Of a stretch of DNA of 64,000 nucleotides, positions 21,245-33,335 are shown one piece after another. The DNA is taken from positions 1,181,501-1,245,500 of the forward strand of contig JAVHKY010000048.1 in NCBI GenBank assembly GCA_035079385.1, written 5' to 3'. How positions within the stretch are numbered: the stretch's first letter is position 1; every line of letters begins with the position of its first letter. The position numbers and the translations under genes are program-made. The notes beneath the pieces are model-generated. The model saw only the letters and a program-made list of their open reading frames with translations. It did no database searches and had not been told where the DNA came from. Origin of the DNA: Aspidiotus rigidus (lineage: Eukaryota > Arthropoda > Insecta > Hemiptera > Diaspididae).

Positions 21245-21317
21245 AGCGCTGCGTGGGAAAGGGGCCTCCGTCTAATGTATTTCTTATGGAACGGAGGCCC
21301 CTTTTCCACGCAGCGCT
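21245..21317. mobile_element. 73-bp palindromic MITE, TCAA target duplication
   Basis: The 27-bp arms (AGCGCTGCGTGG...GGCCTCCGT and complement) differ at one base and enclose a 19-bp loop. TCAA occurs at 21241-21244 and 21318-21321. Confidence 0.8.
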
Positions 21318-23373
21318 TCAATTACTAACAGCGTACAGCAGGAGATCTCAGTAGTTTAGAAAATTTTCGGCCAAAGAAATCAGTTCTATCAATCCCCCAG
21401 GACCTCTTAAGACGCTGGCGACTCGCATACCAGAAAACAGTTTCTCGGTTCAAGTGTTCTTCTACAATGACGCGCGACAAGCCTGAAACCACGCTACAAC
21501 TTCAAAGTATTTTGGAGTTGTTGCGTTGTTTATACGATAAAGCACGCTTGTATGCGTGATGTTGTTAGCCTCTGTCGCGCCTTCATTGTAGAAGAGCACT
21601 AACAGCATCACGAGCGAACAGCTTCCTCCTTTTACAGTACAAGCGCGCAAATGCAAACCTGGCCCATTTTTACTCTTTACAACCAAAATCTGTAAAAACT
21701 GGTACCCAATATATCTCTCTGACGGTCCACTAGAATGCTAGATTACCTTTTTCACAAAATTTCCCAAATTAATTGTACTGCCAGCATTGGTGCAGTCCAA
21801 CACGCTTGCCAGCCGGCAGCCGCCGGCGTTTGTTAAATTTATGATTTTTTTTTTTTTTGTAAGCTGGAAGATGGTGATGGGTAAAAACCGGTAGTTTGAA
21901 ACAATCGGTAGACCGGTAGTCCTTCAAGCTTCACTACCGGTAGTCCGGAGGTGACCAGCAAAAACAACCGGTAGTATCGATAGTACCAGTTGTATCTGAA
22001 ATTTTTGCAATTTTGGCGCGGAATTTAAAAAACTATTGATAGTACCGGTTGTACCTCCGGAGGTGACCAATTAAACTGCAGAATTAATCCTTCCTTTTAA
22101 ATTTTGGCACATACCGATAACAAAGGTGAAAAAATGAATTGTTCAAAAAGAACAAATTTAATAGAACCTTGAAAAATACAACTCTGGCTTTGGCTTTTGG
22201 CTTTGGAAATACCTGAAAAATACAGCTGACTTTCGGCTGTTGGCTCTAGCTTTCATCTGTTCTGATGAAACACTCCGGCTTTTGACTTGAAATTACGACC
22301 TTGAAAAATATAGCTTTGGCTTTCAGCTTGGAAAAAACATGAATAATACAGCTGGCTTCCGGCTTTAGCTTTCGGCTGGCTGCAATGCTCTGGTAAAAAC
22401 AAACATTTTGTTTTGCGCTTCACGTTACATGGTAGTTTCACACCACTACAGTTTCAAAATTGCTTGTTGCGCGTTGCTTGTTGTCACGGCCACCGTACAT
22501 GAAGAAGAGGTTTTGTCACAAAACATCTATGGTTTTCATACTTTGACCGCAAGGCAGCGCTAAAGGACTGAGCCCAGTGTTTACATATACATGCTGTAGG
22601 GAACTAGAGAATTTTCTCTGAATTTTGCTTTTTAACATCAGTAATTTTTTGTAAGAACGAGTGAGATTATTGAAATAGAATTATTTGTTTCATATATTGT
22701 TTGTATTGAAAACTAAATGCTGTGTCAATGAAAAGACAGGTATGTACTTTATAGCAAGTGTAGTAATGATGAAAGATATTGGAGTTATTTTTATCAGAGA
22801 AATTTATAGAGATGTTTCATCTGATGAATAGCTTCCATTATACACTTAATTCAAACGCCTACCAATCCAGAATATTTTGAATGCAAATGCGGCAATATTA
22901 GCGGGCTCAAAATTGCTCGCCAAGATTGCAAAAAAAGAAAAAATGAAGCATAAATTAATGTTTCCTCAAGCACTCAAATAAGTTCTTATTCAGTTTTCAA
23001 TATTTGTGGTGCGTCGAGAACTATTCAATTAATTTTTTTTTTAAATTAAATGATCTTGTACCTGCTGAATTGATACATCAGGAAGCTACTGCAGTGGGTA
23101 CCTATAATGAAGAAATTGAGATTCTGCAGAACTGTGATTGAACATTCGACAGCTGCAGTTTGTAAATGTTGCTTCTATATAAGTGAAGTTCTTTGATATG
23201 AATGAGAAAATTTTTAATGCACTTTCATCCTGAAGCGAAAATAAAAATGATAGAAAAAGAAACATTTGTGAAGCGATTGAGCTTATGAGGCGTAGTACTA
23301 ATCGCTTAACTATAAAAATGTTGAAACCGACAGCCACATGATCAGTAATTTCTATTTTTCAGTTTGAAATGTC
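21318..23373. other. Intergenic, simple repeats
   Basis: 21880-22080 has repeated ACCGGTAGT/ACTACCGGT motifs. 22180-22390 has imperfect TTTGGCTT/TTTCGGCT repeats. No gene is recognised. Short frames here are composition-driven. Confidence 0.45.
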
Positions 23374-23586
23374 TATAGGGCTTTTCCATGTCGGCGCACT
23401 GCATACGTAATCTCGTACATGTTATCGAAATGGTAGTATTTCTAACATTGCTCTTATGAGTGTTGCGGGATAGCATACTCATTCTCATTCTGGAGTAGTT
23501 TGTCATAAGAGCAATGTTAGAAATACTACTATTTCGATAACACGTATGAGAATACATGCAATGCGCCGATATGGAAAAGCCCTATA
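23374..23586. mobile_element. Foldback MITE with TATAGGGC ends
   Basis: TATAGGGCTTTTCCATGTCG at the left is mirrored by CGATATGGAAAAGCCCTATA at the right. Inner arms include GTATTTCTAACATTGCTCTT and its complement around a central spacer. The same terminal octamer bounds the element at 29817-30542. Confidence 0.85.
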
Positions 23587-23845
23587 AAATTACATTTTCA
23601 CTTCAAGGCACTTGGAGTGCATTCAAAATTTCTCTTATCTGAACAATCTACCTCTCGATTCTAGTTGTATTTCTCGACATAGTTAACAACGGCAATAATT
23701 TATTGATACATAGACCAGGAGCATTGTAAAATAAAATAAGAAAGATTTAGGAATCTTCAATTCATCACATTGAAAGGAAATGTATTGAGCAAAACTAGAT
23801 CTTTGGTTTTTCAACTTGAAGACTTGTGTTTGACAATTGGAATCA

Positions 23846-25795
23846 CGGTACAATAAAGAGGTATTGACACTTGCCTATGTTCACCATTACTAATGCTAGC
23901 ACAAGAAATGATGTACTTGAGTGTTTCGCCACTATGTAGCGCCGATGATCAGTTCTCCCGGTTATACAGAGAGTTTTATGTAAATTCACTATTTAAAAAA
24001 AAATTGTAGAAGAGTCAGAAATCGACCAAAAAATCTGAAATTTGGTGCGAATAGACTACTCATTATGCTCTACATATTTCAAAAAAAAATTATTCTCATG
24101 TGTGAATTTCTTGATTTTTTATAACTCTTGAAAATTTGTCAGTACTATGGTACCTCCTGTAAGGTAATAATGCTGGTGGAGTGCGGAAGGCATTCACAAC
24201 GGCGCACAGTGAGATAATTCCTTCTTCTAGCGTGCCAAAAATCAAGGTTGGTGACGATAATCTGAAATTCCGTACTGGGGGTTTTTTGGGGCGTAGAACA
24301 AGAATCTGAAGTCAGATTTTCGATTCAATCCCCCTTCCCCCTCCTAAGCTGGTGATAGGGGTTTTCAAGCTAAATACTCACATTTTGTTATCGGCGTTTG
24401 ATTTTTGGGCTCAATTTTGGTGCATAGAATATGAAATCAGAGTTGGGATTTAGATTTGTTTTCCCTCAGTGGTATAAAGAGGTCATTTCAGTGCTTCACC
24501 ATCAATTCCACACTAATACATACTTTTAAAAAACATGATTGAGAATACTCAAATTTATTTTAAATTCAAGTATAAAAAGTACGTTATAAATGAAACAAAA
24601 TCTTGAAACTATTATTCCTCGTCATCAAATTCTGACAAGTCTGGTTCGCAAATGGCAAATTCAACCATAAACTTTCTTGTTTTCAGAAAGTTTTCTCGTG
24701 ATAATGGTATTTTCTCCACTTGTTATACAAAGTAGAGCAAAAACCTTTCAGTTTCACGGGTAAGTTTTTCCTGTTCAAATCTTTCTCTTCTTCAATTTCC
24801 TGAAGAATATAATTTGATAAAAATTGCACGTTGTTCTCTGAACCAGCCTTTTCCAACTGGTTGTTCCCCTTCCATTCCATTGACAATTGCCGATTAGTAT
24901 ACCTACATCTAAGATTGAGAGAAAAAAGAAAATGAATTCACAACTTATCCTCAATATAATGAAACCATAATAATTTAAAAAAAAAAAGTAAATAATTTTG
25001 GAACGTCTAGGCATGATTTAATTCATAATAATTATGTTTGAAAACGTAGGAGTATCGTGAGAGTGATATTAGGACTGCAGATTTTCTCAATGTTTACACA
25101 AACGAGAAATTCGGACAAAATGAGAAAGATAAATACTTCCATAATGTATGAAAATGTGTAAAATAAGGCTCATTTTTCGTATTTCATAAGGCTATAACTC
25201 GAGAAACTGGATGAAACTGGAAAAAATGCCTTTTATTCCGTTTAGAGGACACCTTGAGGAACAAATTGCAGAAATGCGTCAACCTCTACTAGCCCCTACT
25301 AGTATAGTTGAAATCCTAACAATATTTTATACTACCACAATAATTTAATACTATACTTAATTCTGCATGGTACTTACCTTTAAAACGAGAAAAAAGTTCA
25401 CGAACGATACAATTGTCAAAAATATGTTCACAATAGACGAAAAAAACTCATAACTCTCCGATACATCCCCTAGAACATGAGTAGACCATATGCGTTCAGT
25501 GTGGTACAGTAATCCTGCCAAACAGCTTTTTCATTCATATCATCACTTCCCCGCCCTACAAAACCAGTTTTGCTGTTTGTCTAGCAACGAGCTGCGTTGA
25601 TCTGAGTTTTTCAATGTGTTTACAAACATTCTATCAGGTTGATTAATCGCGACATCGATATTTCCTATTTTTGGCACGCTAGAAGAAGGAATTATCCCAC
25701 TGTGCGGCGCAGCGAACGCAGCGGAATTCTGTATGAACCACATTATTTTGTGTGACAAGAATTTTGTATAGTGTCAATACCTCTTTAGTATACCG
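23846..25795. mobile_element. ~1.95-kb interval bounded by inverted CGGTACAATAAAGAGG repeats
   Basis: The left CGGTACAATAAAGAGGTATT is mirrored by AATACCTCTTTAGTATACCG on the right with minor changes. Within it a second inverted pair (GCACAGTGAGATAATTCC at 24204 and complement ending near 25707) spans 24201-25709, so at least two elements are nested. No transposase frame is visible. Confidence 0.6.
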
Positions 25796-26089
25796 CGATT
25801 TGAATATTGAAACATTACAATAGAGAGGCAAAATATTCTTAGAATTTTTTGTAACACTGGTCTGATATTCTTATAAAATATAATTCTTTTTTTTCTGATT
25901 CAAAATGTCGATTTAAAAACAAGAAAAAAAAAAAAAGCATCTGAAGCATTTTGAATAGGCCTACAGAGATCTTGGGCTTACGTTAAATGATTCCAAATTT
26001 GTTCTATGGTTGCTCTTTTCATGTGAGTGATACTAAGGAGCTACGATTAAGAAATGATAACGGTTTTTAAGGTTGTAAGTAGTTACAAG

Positions 26090-26785
26090 ATGGAGTCAGT
26101 AATGTTAAGTGAGAGGGTGAAGTTTTTAGGCGTGCGAGCAGTTTGATCGGTATATAGGATAACTCATATCAACCAAAATCAGAATAAAAGTTTTTGACGA
26201 TTAGATAAATGATGTAGTATGGAGAATTATGTGGGTGTGTTTTTTAGAGATGGGATAGGGAAGTATAGGCTTAAACCTAATGTAAGAGACATGTATTCAG
26301 GAAAAATAGAAGGAGCGATTCTGCAGAGATCACATTGACTAAATGAATGTTGTAGTGAAGCTTTTGAACAGATTCTATTATTCAACCAAAAAAGATGGAA
26401 TTGAAAGTTGTAATGAAAAACAATGGCGTTTACAAAGTCAAACAAGGAATTCAGAGATCCTCTTCTATGGAATGGATTGTTTTAAATATTGAGAATCGAA
26501 TTCAAAATCTGAGTCCCAAAAAATAGATTGCATTTGATAAAATTTCTAAAATTGAACCAACTAAAGCAGGAGGGACTCGAAAAAATTGGAAAAAGTAAGA
26601 CTTTTGAGCTGTATATGACAGACAGGGGATAGTAAAAATTTGTACTTTTAAAGGAGTCAGATTTGAAAACATTTCAAATATTGGGAATCATGCTAAGTAT
26701 GATGACAGAAGAGGATCTTAGAAAACATTGAACCACCAAATGAGTTGAAATTGAAGAAATTTTGTACATCAAAAGAATATATCAA
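26090..26785. repeat. Inverted copy of the dispersed ~690-bp repeat
   Basis: Complementary to 14525-15215 along its length. Landmarks are TTTACAAAGTCAAACAAGG and GAGTTGAAATTGAAGAAAT. It is non-coding. Confidence 0.65.
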
Positions 26786-27235
26786 CGGCCCCATGCACTC
26801 TTGTGACCTATGTCACATTTTTGAAATCTGGAGAAGGTATCTTCCACTGCAGTCAAATCTACAAGATACGTAGTTCTACTTACTCCATAATAATGAATAT
26901 CCGGATGAATGAAATACGATTGCGAAGATAAATCTTCTACAGTATTAGAAAAATCTATTATGAATTAATTATGAATTTTCTATTATTAGTAAAATAGAAT
27001 TGCCTAGTATATTATATGAAAATAGAATTGCCTACATAGAATAGACGAAATACAAACAAAGGTAGTCGAAATCAAAGCGCAGATTTCATTAATAATATTT
27101 AACATGGCAAAAAAAATACTGCGGGCAACGAAGAGAAAGAAAAGAATCGATCTACTAAATCGAAGAGGAGTCTATGATTACATAATGTAGGTCGCGTCCC
27201 GCGAAGTCCCATACAGCGTAGTCCTAAAACTCCTT
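26786..27235. other. Intergenic, no feature recognised
   Basis: AT-rich. A small duplicated AAAATAGAATTGCCTA stretch is near 26995 and 27020. No gene. Confidence 0.35.
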
Positions 27236-27243
27236 ACTAAAAC

Positions 27244-27414
27244 TAAGGCGCTGGAGGTATTCTCAAGAATGTAAACAAACACGGTATGTGGCGGTAAATT
27301 TTAGTGGAGCGGTGCAACTTTTAATGCGAAATCACATTAAGTCGCACCGCTTCACTAAAATTTACCACCACATCACGTGTTTGTTTACATTCTTGAGAAT
27401 ACCTCTAGTGCCTT
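27244..27414. mobile_element. hAT-like MITE, 8-bp target duplication ACTAAAAC
   Basis: The TIRs (TAAGGCGCTGGAGGTATTCT and near-complement) run about 40 bp. ACTAAAAC flanks both sides (27236-27243, 27415-27422). A single related end (AAGGCACTGCAGGTAT) lies at 58555. It inserted about 150 bp upstream of TIMM22. Confidence 0.82.
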
Positions 27415-27572
27415 ACTAAAACGGATGATAAGAAGGTGATAACGCGGTGATAATAGAAGAATGGAACTGATAGATCTTTTTAATAATATAGAAATAGAAT
27501 AGATAGATAGATAGATTATATAGGATATCTTTTGTTATCTTTATTGTCGTAGGAGAATTAAAAGTTATTGCC

Positions 27573-28399
27573 ATGGCAGATGAATTTTCTCAAGAACAAG
27601 AAACTCTACTTAGATATTTTGTGGGCAATAATAATCGATATCGAGAAAACATAATCGTTCCTCGAATTTTTGGACCGGCTCATGTCAAGACGAAAGAAGA
27701 AAAACTCATCGAGACCACCATGGAGAGTTGTCCATTCAAATCAACAGTCAGTTTAGTTTTAGGTGAGTCGTCATATTTAGTCGAAGTTCTATAAAATTAT
27801 GCCATCCTCCTTACTATAATTCCGTGCAGGTTACGGCTTGGGACTGGTCATAGGTTTATTCTCATCAAGTGTGAATCCAAATATAGCTGTTGGACCAGAT
27901 GTTAAACAGCAGAGTTTACGGGAAATTTTTCATGAAATGAAAGCTACTAGTCATAGTTACGGAAAGAATTTTGCCTTCGTCGGACTTATTTTTGCTGCTT
28001 CAGAATGTGCAGTCGAGTCTGTAAGTTTCAACTTTAATTCCAAAAAATTGTTTTTCACCGAGTATCGTTTTCATTAAATCAAGTACTCAAGTAGTTGATG
28101 CTACGCCTGATTCGATCAAATACGATAAATGAAGAGCTTTCCAAATTTTCTAGTTTTCATACTCTTATTTACAGTATAGAGGTAAGACCGACTGGAAAAA
28201 TGGAACGTACGCTGGTGCTTTGACTGGCGGTATGATTGGTTTACGAGGTAAACTAACGGATTTTGATAACATTTCTTTTTCGTTTTTAATTTCTAAATAA
28301 GTATTCGTAAAATTTTCAGCTGGGTTGAAGGCCGGTATTGTTGGTGCTGCCGGACTTGCAGCCTTCTCAACACTAATTGATTATTACATGCATACATAA
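27573..28399 (+). CDS. TIMM22: Mitochondrial inner-membrane translocase subunit Tim22
   Basis: Tim22 forms the inner-membrane channel that inserts carrier proteins. Four exons (27573-27762, 27830-28020, 28175-28247, 28320-28399) join at GT-AG borders with phases 1, 0 and 1 to give 177 aa, close to the human 194. The N-terminus is soluble. The Tim17/22/23 domain starts near residue 50 with [11 protein letters not shown] and [10 protein letters not shown]. The [16 protein letters not shown] segment is the family's glycine-rich pore helix. C53 and C123 match the conserved disulfide pair of animal Tim22. The start has a clean context (GCCATGG). No damage is seen. A MITE lies just upstream and the introns are short. 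Confidence 0.95.
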
Positions 28400-29816
28400 T
28401 TTAAAGAGACATTTATCTCGATTAATTAGCGCTGAACTGGAGGATCGTAGAATGAAAGTAAGAATAACTATTCATTAGTCAAATTTTATTCTGAAAAATT
28501 GAGTAGCAATCAATGCCTATAAATATTCACGATTTGAAAGGAGCACGATGATGGTTGTATAAAATTCTATTTTATAAACTTGAAATTTTTTTCATCTACA
28601 GATGCGTCACAAAAATAATCTCAGCTTCTTACGTTCAATGCCGCTTAAATATAGGAGCAGAACTCGAAAATCAAATTATTAATATAGCTATCAAAGGCAT
28701 TAGATGTGGTATACACACAGTTGTTAGTTCTGACGACGCTCACGCTTGCATTATTTACCGACTTCATAGAATCTATTCCACAACGTATCGGAATCATATG
28801 TATTTAGCCGGTTGAAATGCCTCTTGTTACTAAATTATTAAAAGAAATGAATCATAATAAATATTGAAAGAAGAATACATATTATGACGTAATATTGTGT
28901 ACATTCACGTTCTCCTCGCTTATTGTATAGGTACCGAAACCGTGTATTATTGCTCAACGAAATTACGGGACGACCATCATTTTTACAATATAATTCAATT
29001 ATTTACTCAATCCTATCTCTGGATAGTATTGTATTACTGTTTAGCCGTTACCGTAAAATAAAATAATTTCGCTTACATCGAAACCTTACCATTAAGACCT
29101 GGCCGTGCATTAAGATGAAGAGAAAGTCCAGTTTGTAATCACTAATACTACATCATAGTAGATGATTTTTGGTCTTAATTCATATACACAAACGTTGCTC
29201 TCCTCCTTCGTTATATAAGGTAATTCCAGTTCGAGCTTTACATTCACTATTGATATTACATTATGTATCCCCCTCCTCTTCAATGCTTTCAAGTCCATAC
29301 TGCCTTTATTCTATTTTTCAACATTGTTTCTTGAAATACAGTCAAACTTGGAAGTGCTGAGTATACAAGATCGTAGTTCATTGTTCTGACATTTTTAGAA
29401 ATGAAAATCATTTTTTCGGTTGACATGAATGAAAACACGTTCTTTCGGTGCTTGGTTGTAGGACGCGAAGAGCGTTTTTTTACTTTGGAGCTCGAAGAGT
29501 TAGGTTGCGCGCATTCTGTATGCGCCGAACATTTTGGCGGTCGCGGACGAAAATGATCTTTTGATAATTTCAAATACAACACTCGAATTTTTCCTTGTGT
29601 TCATCAATTGTAAGAAAATTACAATTTCGTTATTCTATGTGTGTTGATGCTCTAATAAAAGAGTGAAGATTTTAATTATAGATCATGAGCCACGGCGAGG
29701 GCCGCCAAAGCACTCGTATAGAGATCGCTCTCCTCCGTCCCTTATAGCGTAATACACTATTCGTAATAGCTCTTATTTTATTTTCAAGCGCCTAATTAAC
29801 ATCGATCCTGGATTAT
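28400..29816. other. TIMM22 3' flank and intergenic DNA
   Basis: AATAAATATT near 28858 could be a polyadenylation signal. An acceptor-like CTACAG at 28599 opens an 86-aa frame ending at 28815, but it has no family resemblance and may be UTR. The frames at 29110-29582 are unrecognised. No terminal repeats are seen. Confidence 0.35.
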
Positions 29817-30542
29817 TATAGGGCAATTCCTCTCAACACAGATATACGCAACGCGTTTCCGTCGCTACTCGGGTAAACTCGTCGTTGCGTCTCGCGAGAA
29901 AACGCTCCATAAGAAATAATGTATATTTCGTCAACGTCAATGATTGCTCTGTTACTAGTTCTAAACTCGAAAATAACTGAACTACGAGCATACAAGGCCT
30001 TGGAAGCGGGTAACTTCTTCAAAGGTGGCTGGGTATCAAGTAACACAGACGTAACATTATTCCAAACAAGATATTAAATGTTAAGTTTATTTACATTCAC
30101 AATCACTGTGTACAAAAATGAACAATATACGATAACATGAAGGGGAAAGTTTAGAAGAAATTAATGAATCCTGGATTCCTGGATACCGAAAATTCAAAAT
30201 CACAAAGACGATTGTTCGATTATCCAGAATAACGACCGGCAAGTTTAAACCAGTAGAACAATCCACAGAAACAGACGGTGAGTGCATAATAACGGTGTGC
30301 AAGAAGCTCTCTTCCAATAATCCGTGTTACACGATATTTATTTCAAATCTTATTAAGGATCAAAGTTTCTGTTCATGGATTATTTGTCACGAAATTATAA
30401 ATATTTCTCGAAAGCGAATACGTTGAAGTTGACGAAAAATACGTCATTATTTCCGTTATTTCTTATGAACCCAATGACGAGTTTACCCGAGTAGCGACGG
30501 AAACGCGTTGCGTATGTGTGTTGAGAGGAATCGCCCTATAGT
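29817..30542. mobile_element. TIR element, ~100-bp inverted ends (TATAGGGC family)
   Basis: TATAGGGCAATTCCTCTCAA opens the left arm; the right closes with TTGAGAGGAATCGCCCTATA. Inside, ACGCGTTTCCGTCGCTACTC and AACTCGTC...TTGCG pair with their complements. The 726-bp body has no transposase. The end octamer is shared with 23374-23586. Confidence 0.82.
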
Positions 30543-31213
30543 ATAATGAAACAACCAGAAACGCACTCTTTAGTGGGGTTGGAAACTGAGATCTTTTACT
30601 TGTGCTCAGAAGCATTCTTTCTTCCTTAATCCAAATGTAATCATATTACCTAATATAACTGGTGAAGAAGGGCACAAAGATTACATGGAGCTCTTGCGAG
30701 CGCATAGCGATCTGTAGTGGTGCTGTTCTCGATGTCGAGAAGGTGATCGTGGCGTTTTCACCATAAGACAGCACGTTAATAAAATCGACTATACCTACTC
30801 AAAATATCATTTTTTCTGAAAAATGTATGGAACGAAAATTGCAGTCCTCTTAATTTCCTGTCGAGTGAATATAATTTTAAATATCTCGGATGAATTTTTC
30901 AAGATCATCACCTTTTCGCAAGCTTCCGCAAATGACCGTCACAGAAAATGTAGAGAGCGCCTTCTTTGATTTTATTCGCGAATTGTAGGAGTGGGTCATC
31001 AAAACTCGCCAACATTTGAGAGAATTCGCAAAAGAATTAGTTTCTTACCCGAGAGAGTGAAATATTCACAACTAAAGCTCCTAACCTTCTATTTTTTATA
31101 TATGTTACGGTACAAGTACGTCGACGGTTCAAGTAGGTTTTCCGCTGCCGCGGAGCGCGTGATTTCACGATGTTGCCGAGTAGACGCGTTGAATGAATGA
31201 GCTCGGCGCCTTC
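30543..31213. other. Intergenic, no feature recognised
   Basis: No exon or terminal repeat recognised. The frames at 30991-31200 (+) and 31037-31321 (-) overlap each other on opposite strands and lack domains. Confidence 0.35.
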
Positions 31214-31259
31214 ATTGACTATAATATTACTTCGGGTTACGAAGTAATATATAGTCAAT
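31214..31259. mobile_element. 46-bp palindromic micro-insertion with 9-bp target duplication
   Basis: ATTGACTATAATATTACTTCG and its near complement are joined by a 5-bp centre (GGTTA). GGCGCCTTC occurs exactly at 31205-31213 and 31260-31268. The same end (TTGACTATATATTACTTCG) begins at 15853 and, inverted, ends at about 18604. It therefore looks like an element reduced to its two ends. Confidence 0.8.
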
Positions 31260-31744
31260 GGCGCCTTCAACCGCTCGACCACAAGCCAGCGCTTACGAGA
31301 ATGCGTTTGTTTACCCTTCATTATTTCGACTCGTAATTTTCGGGCAGTTATGCTGCGCTGTTTACCTTTAGTTTACTTGTCTTAATGATTAAATTTCTTT
31401 CAATTATCGGCAATTGTCTCTGTTGATAGTTGATAATTTCGTCATAAATGTTACGAATGAAAATGTTTGAAAGATGGGTAATATTAATCGTGAAATTATT
31501 CGCAAGACCGTTCTCTATGTTTCGTAATTTCTTATCACTTAAGCGTTTTTCTTTTTATCAGGAAGAAAATACTCGTATTTACGTCTTTTTTCTCACGTAT
31601 CAGAAAAACAAAGTCAAAACAAATTAGAATATGCATGATCGATCAATTAAAATGAATTGAAATGATTGGTATTATAATTAATAAAGAAGAACGTATGAAT
31701 TATTGTTATTTGGAATTAATTGAAATTTGTGTACGATTCAGAAT

Positions 31745-32425
31745 ACAACCTTGAGTGTAATTCAAATTTTGATTCTATTAATTTTTCATGGTTTGTTTCT
31801 TAGTCTAATTGAAACATATTCAAATTGATTCCATCATTTTTTTATGGTTTCTCCGTGGTTTCTCCCTTGGTCTAACTGAAATGAATGTTGATACTATCGA
31901 TCTATTCATGGTTTCACCCTGAGTCTAATTTAAATGTTGATTTCATCAATTTTTTATGGTTTCTTCCTTAGTCTAATTCAGATTTTGAATCTATCAATTT
32001 TTCAGGGTTCTTCCTTGGTCTAATTGAAACATATTGATTCCATCAATGTTTTTATGGTTTCCTCCTTGGCCTAACTCAAATGTTGATTCTATCAATCTAT
32101 TTATGGTTTTTCCCTGAGTCTAATTTAAATGTTGATTCCATCAATTTTTTTATGGTTTCCTCCTTGGCCTAACTCAAATGTTGATTCTATCAATCTATTT
32201 ATGGTTTTTCCCTGAGTCTAATTTAAATGTTGATTCCATCAATTTTTCATCATGGTTTCTTCCTTAGTCTAATTGAAACTATTGATTCCATCAATTTTTT
32301 ATCATGGTTTCTTCCTTAGTCTAATTGAAACTATTGATTCCATTAATTTTTTTATGGTTCTTTCCTTGGTCTAACTCAAATGTTGATTCTAGTAATTCAT
32401 TTTTGATTTCTCCTTCAGCCTAATT
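31745..32425 (+). repeat. Minisatellite, ~57-bp units in higher-order arrangement
   Basis: About a dozen units of CCTTGGTCTAA/CCTGAGTCTAAT followed by TTGATTC(C/T)ATCAA and a TTTATGGTTT stretch. Alternating variants (CCTCCTTGGCCTAACTCAAA versus CCCTGAGTCTAATTTAAA) give a ~115-bp higher-order period. Confidence 0.75.
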
Positions 32426-33335
32426 CAAATTTTGATGCTGACTATGTATTTTTAAATGAATTTAAAAATGTAACTTTTGTAGACGATCTTTTCCGCGAGG
32501 AGGATATGTCATAAATTACTTTTAAATTATGTCATATTGTTACTAGAAATAAATTAGTTCTTCCTCACTCATATGAAACTCATTGCGTGAATACCATTCC
32601 TGTAACACTCCATATGACGATCTTTTATGCAATGTGTAAAGTCACAAAACATCGCATTTTTCTGTTATTATTCACCCACATAAATTTACGTGCAATTTGT
32701 AAAGTCTGAAAACATCGCGTTTTTGTGTTATTATTCCTCCACATAAATTTACTATTATCGTAGAAAAATAATTTTAATAAAAAAAAGGTTTAAAACAAAT
32801 TTCCGAAAAAAAAAAATTTACAAAAAATAGTCTGAACGGGGCTCGAACCAGGGTTCAAATGACAAAACTTTGCATTTTAAGAAGAACATACGTGGCTAGC
32901 AACGCACACGCGTCGACGAGCGTGGCTAAAAACACGCTTACCTACTTGTACCGTCAACCTACTTGTACCGTGACATATACATGGATAACATTTTTCATCA
33001 CCTGAAAGCACTATATCAACAAAGAGAAGCAAAAAGTGATGTAATTTTTCGAAATGTATAATGCCTCTTAAAACGAGGAAGTAGTAGGTAAGGTTTTGAG
33101 TTCAGGGAACTAGCTATAGATAAAATTGTTTCGACAATATCGCCTCTAACAAAATTCTGGAAGTAAGACAGGCTTCGAGATATCGAGTATTGAAGTCATG
33201 AACAAACTCTTAGGAACAAAGTAATCTTGAATCTCTGCACAAAAAGACTAGCCATCATATTGAGCGTTTCACAATTTTTTGGAAATCTATTGAAAAATAT
33301 TGCAAAATCAACAAGGTATGTAAGAAGAAAACTGT
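32426..33335. other. Downstream flank of TRNT1, no gene recognised
   Basis: A direct repeat of CACATAAATTTAC with GTAAAGTC and ACATCGC is seen near 32635-32690 and 32698-32750. A GGGGCTCGAACC stretch at 32838 resembles a tRNA T-arm on the minus strand but has no complete cloverleaf. Nothing else is recognised. Confidence 0.35.

Noticed and set aside
28555..28815. 86-aa plus-strand frame after an acceptor-like CTACAG, downstream of TIMM22
   Set aside because: No family resemblance, no partner exon, and two frames are equally open at its start. Best left as TIMM22 3' flank.
31745..32425. Regular repeats considered as a CRISPR array
   Set aside because: Units are contiguous diverged minisatellite copies without unique spacers, in eukaryotic DNA.
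32820..32900. GGGGCTCGAACC stretch resembling a tRNA T-arm on the minus strand
   Set aside because: I could not pair an acceptor stem, D-arm and anticodon arm around it; at most a tRNA-derived fragment.
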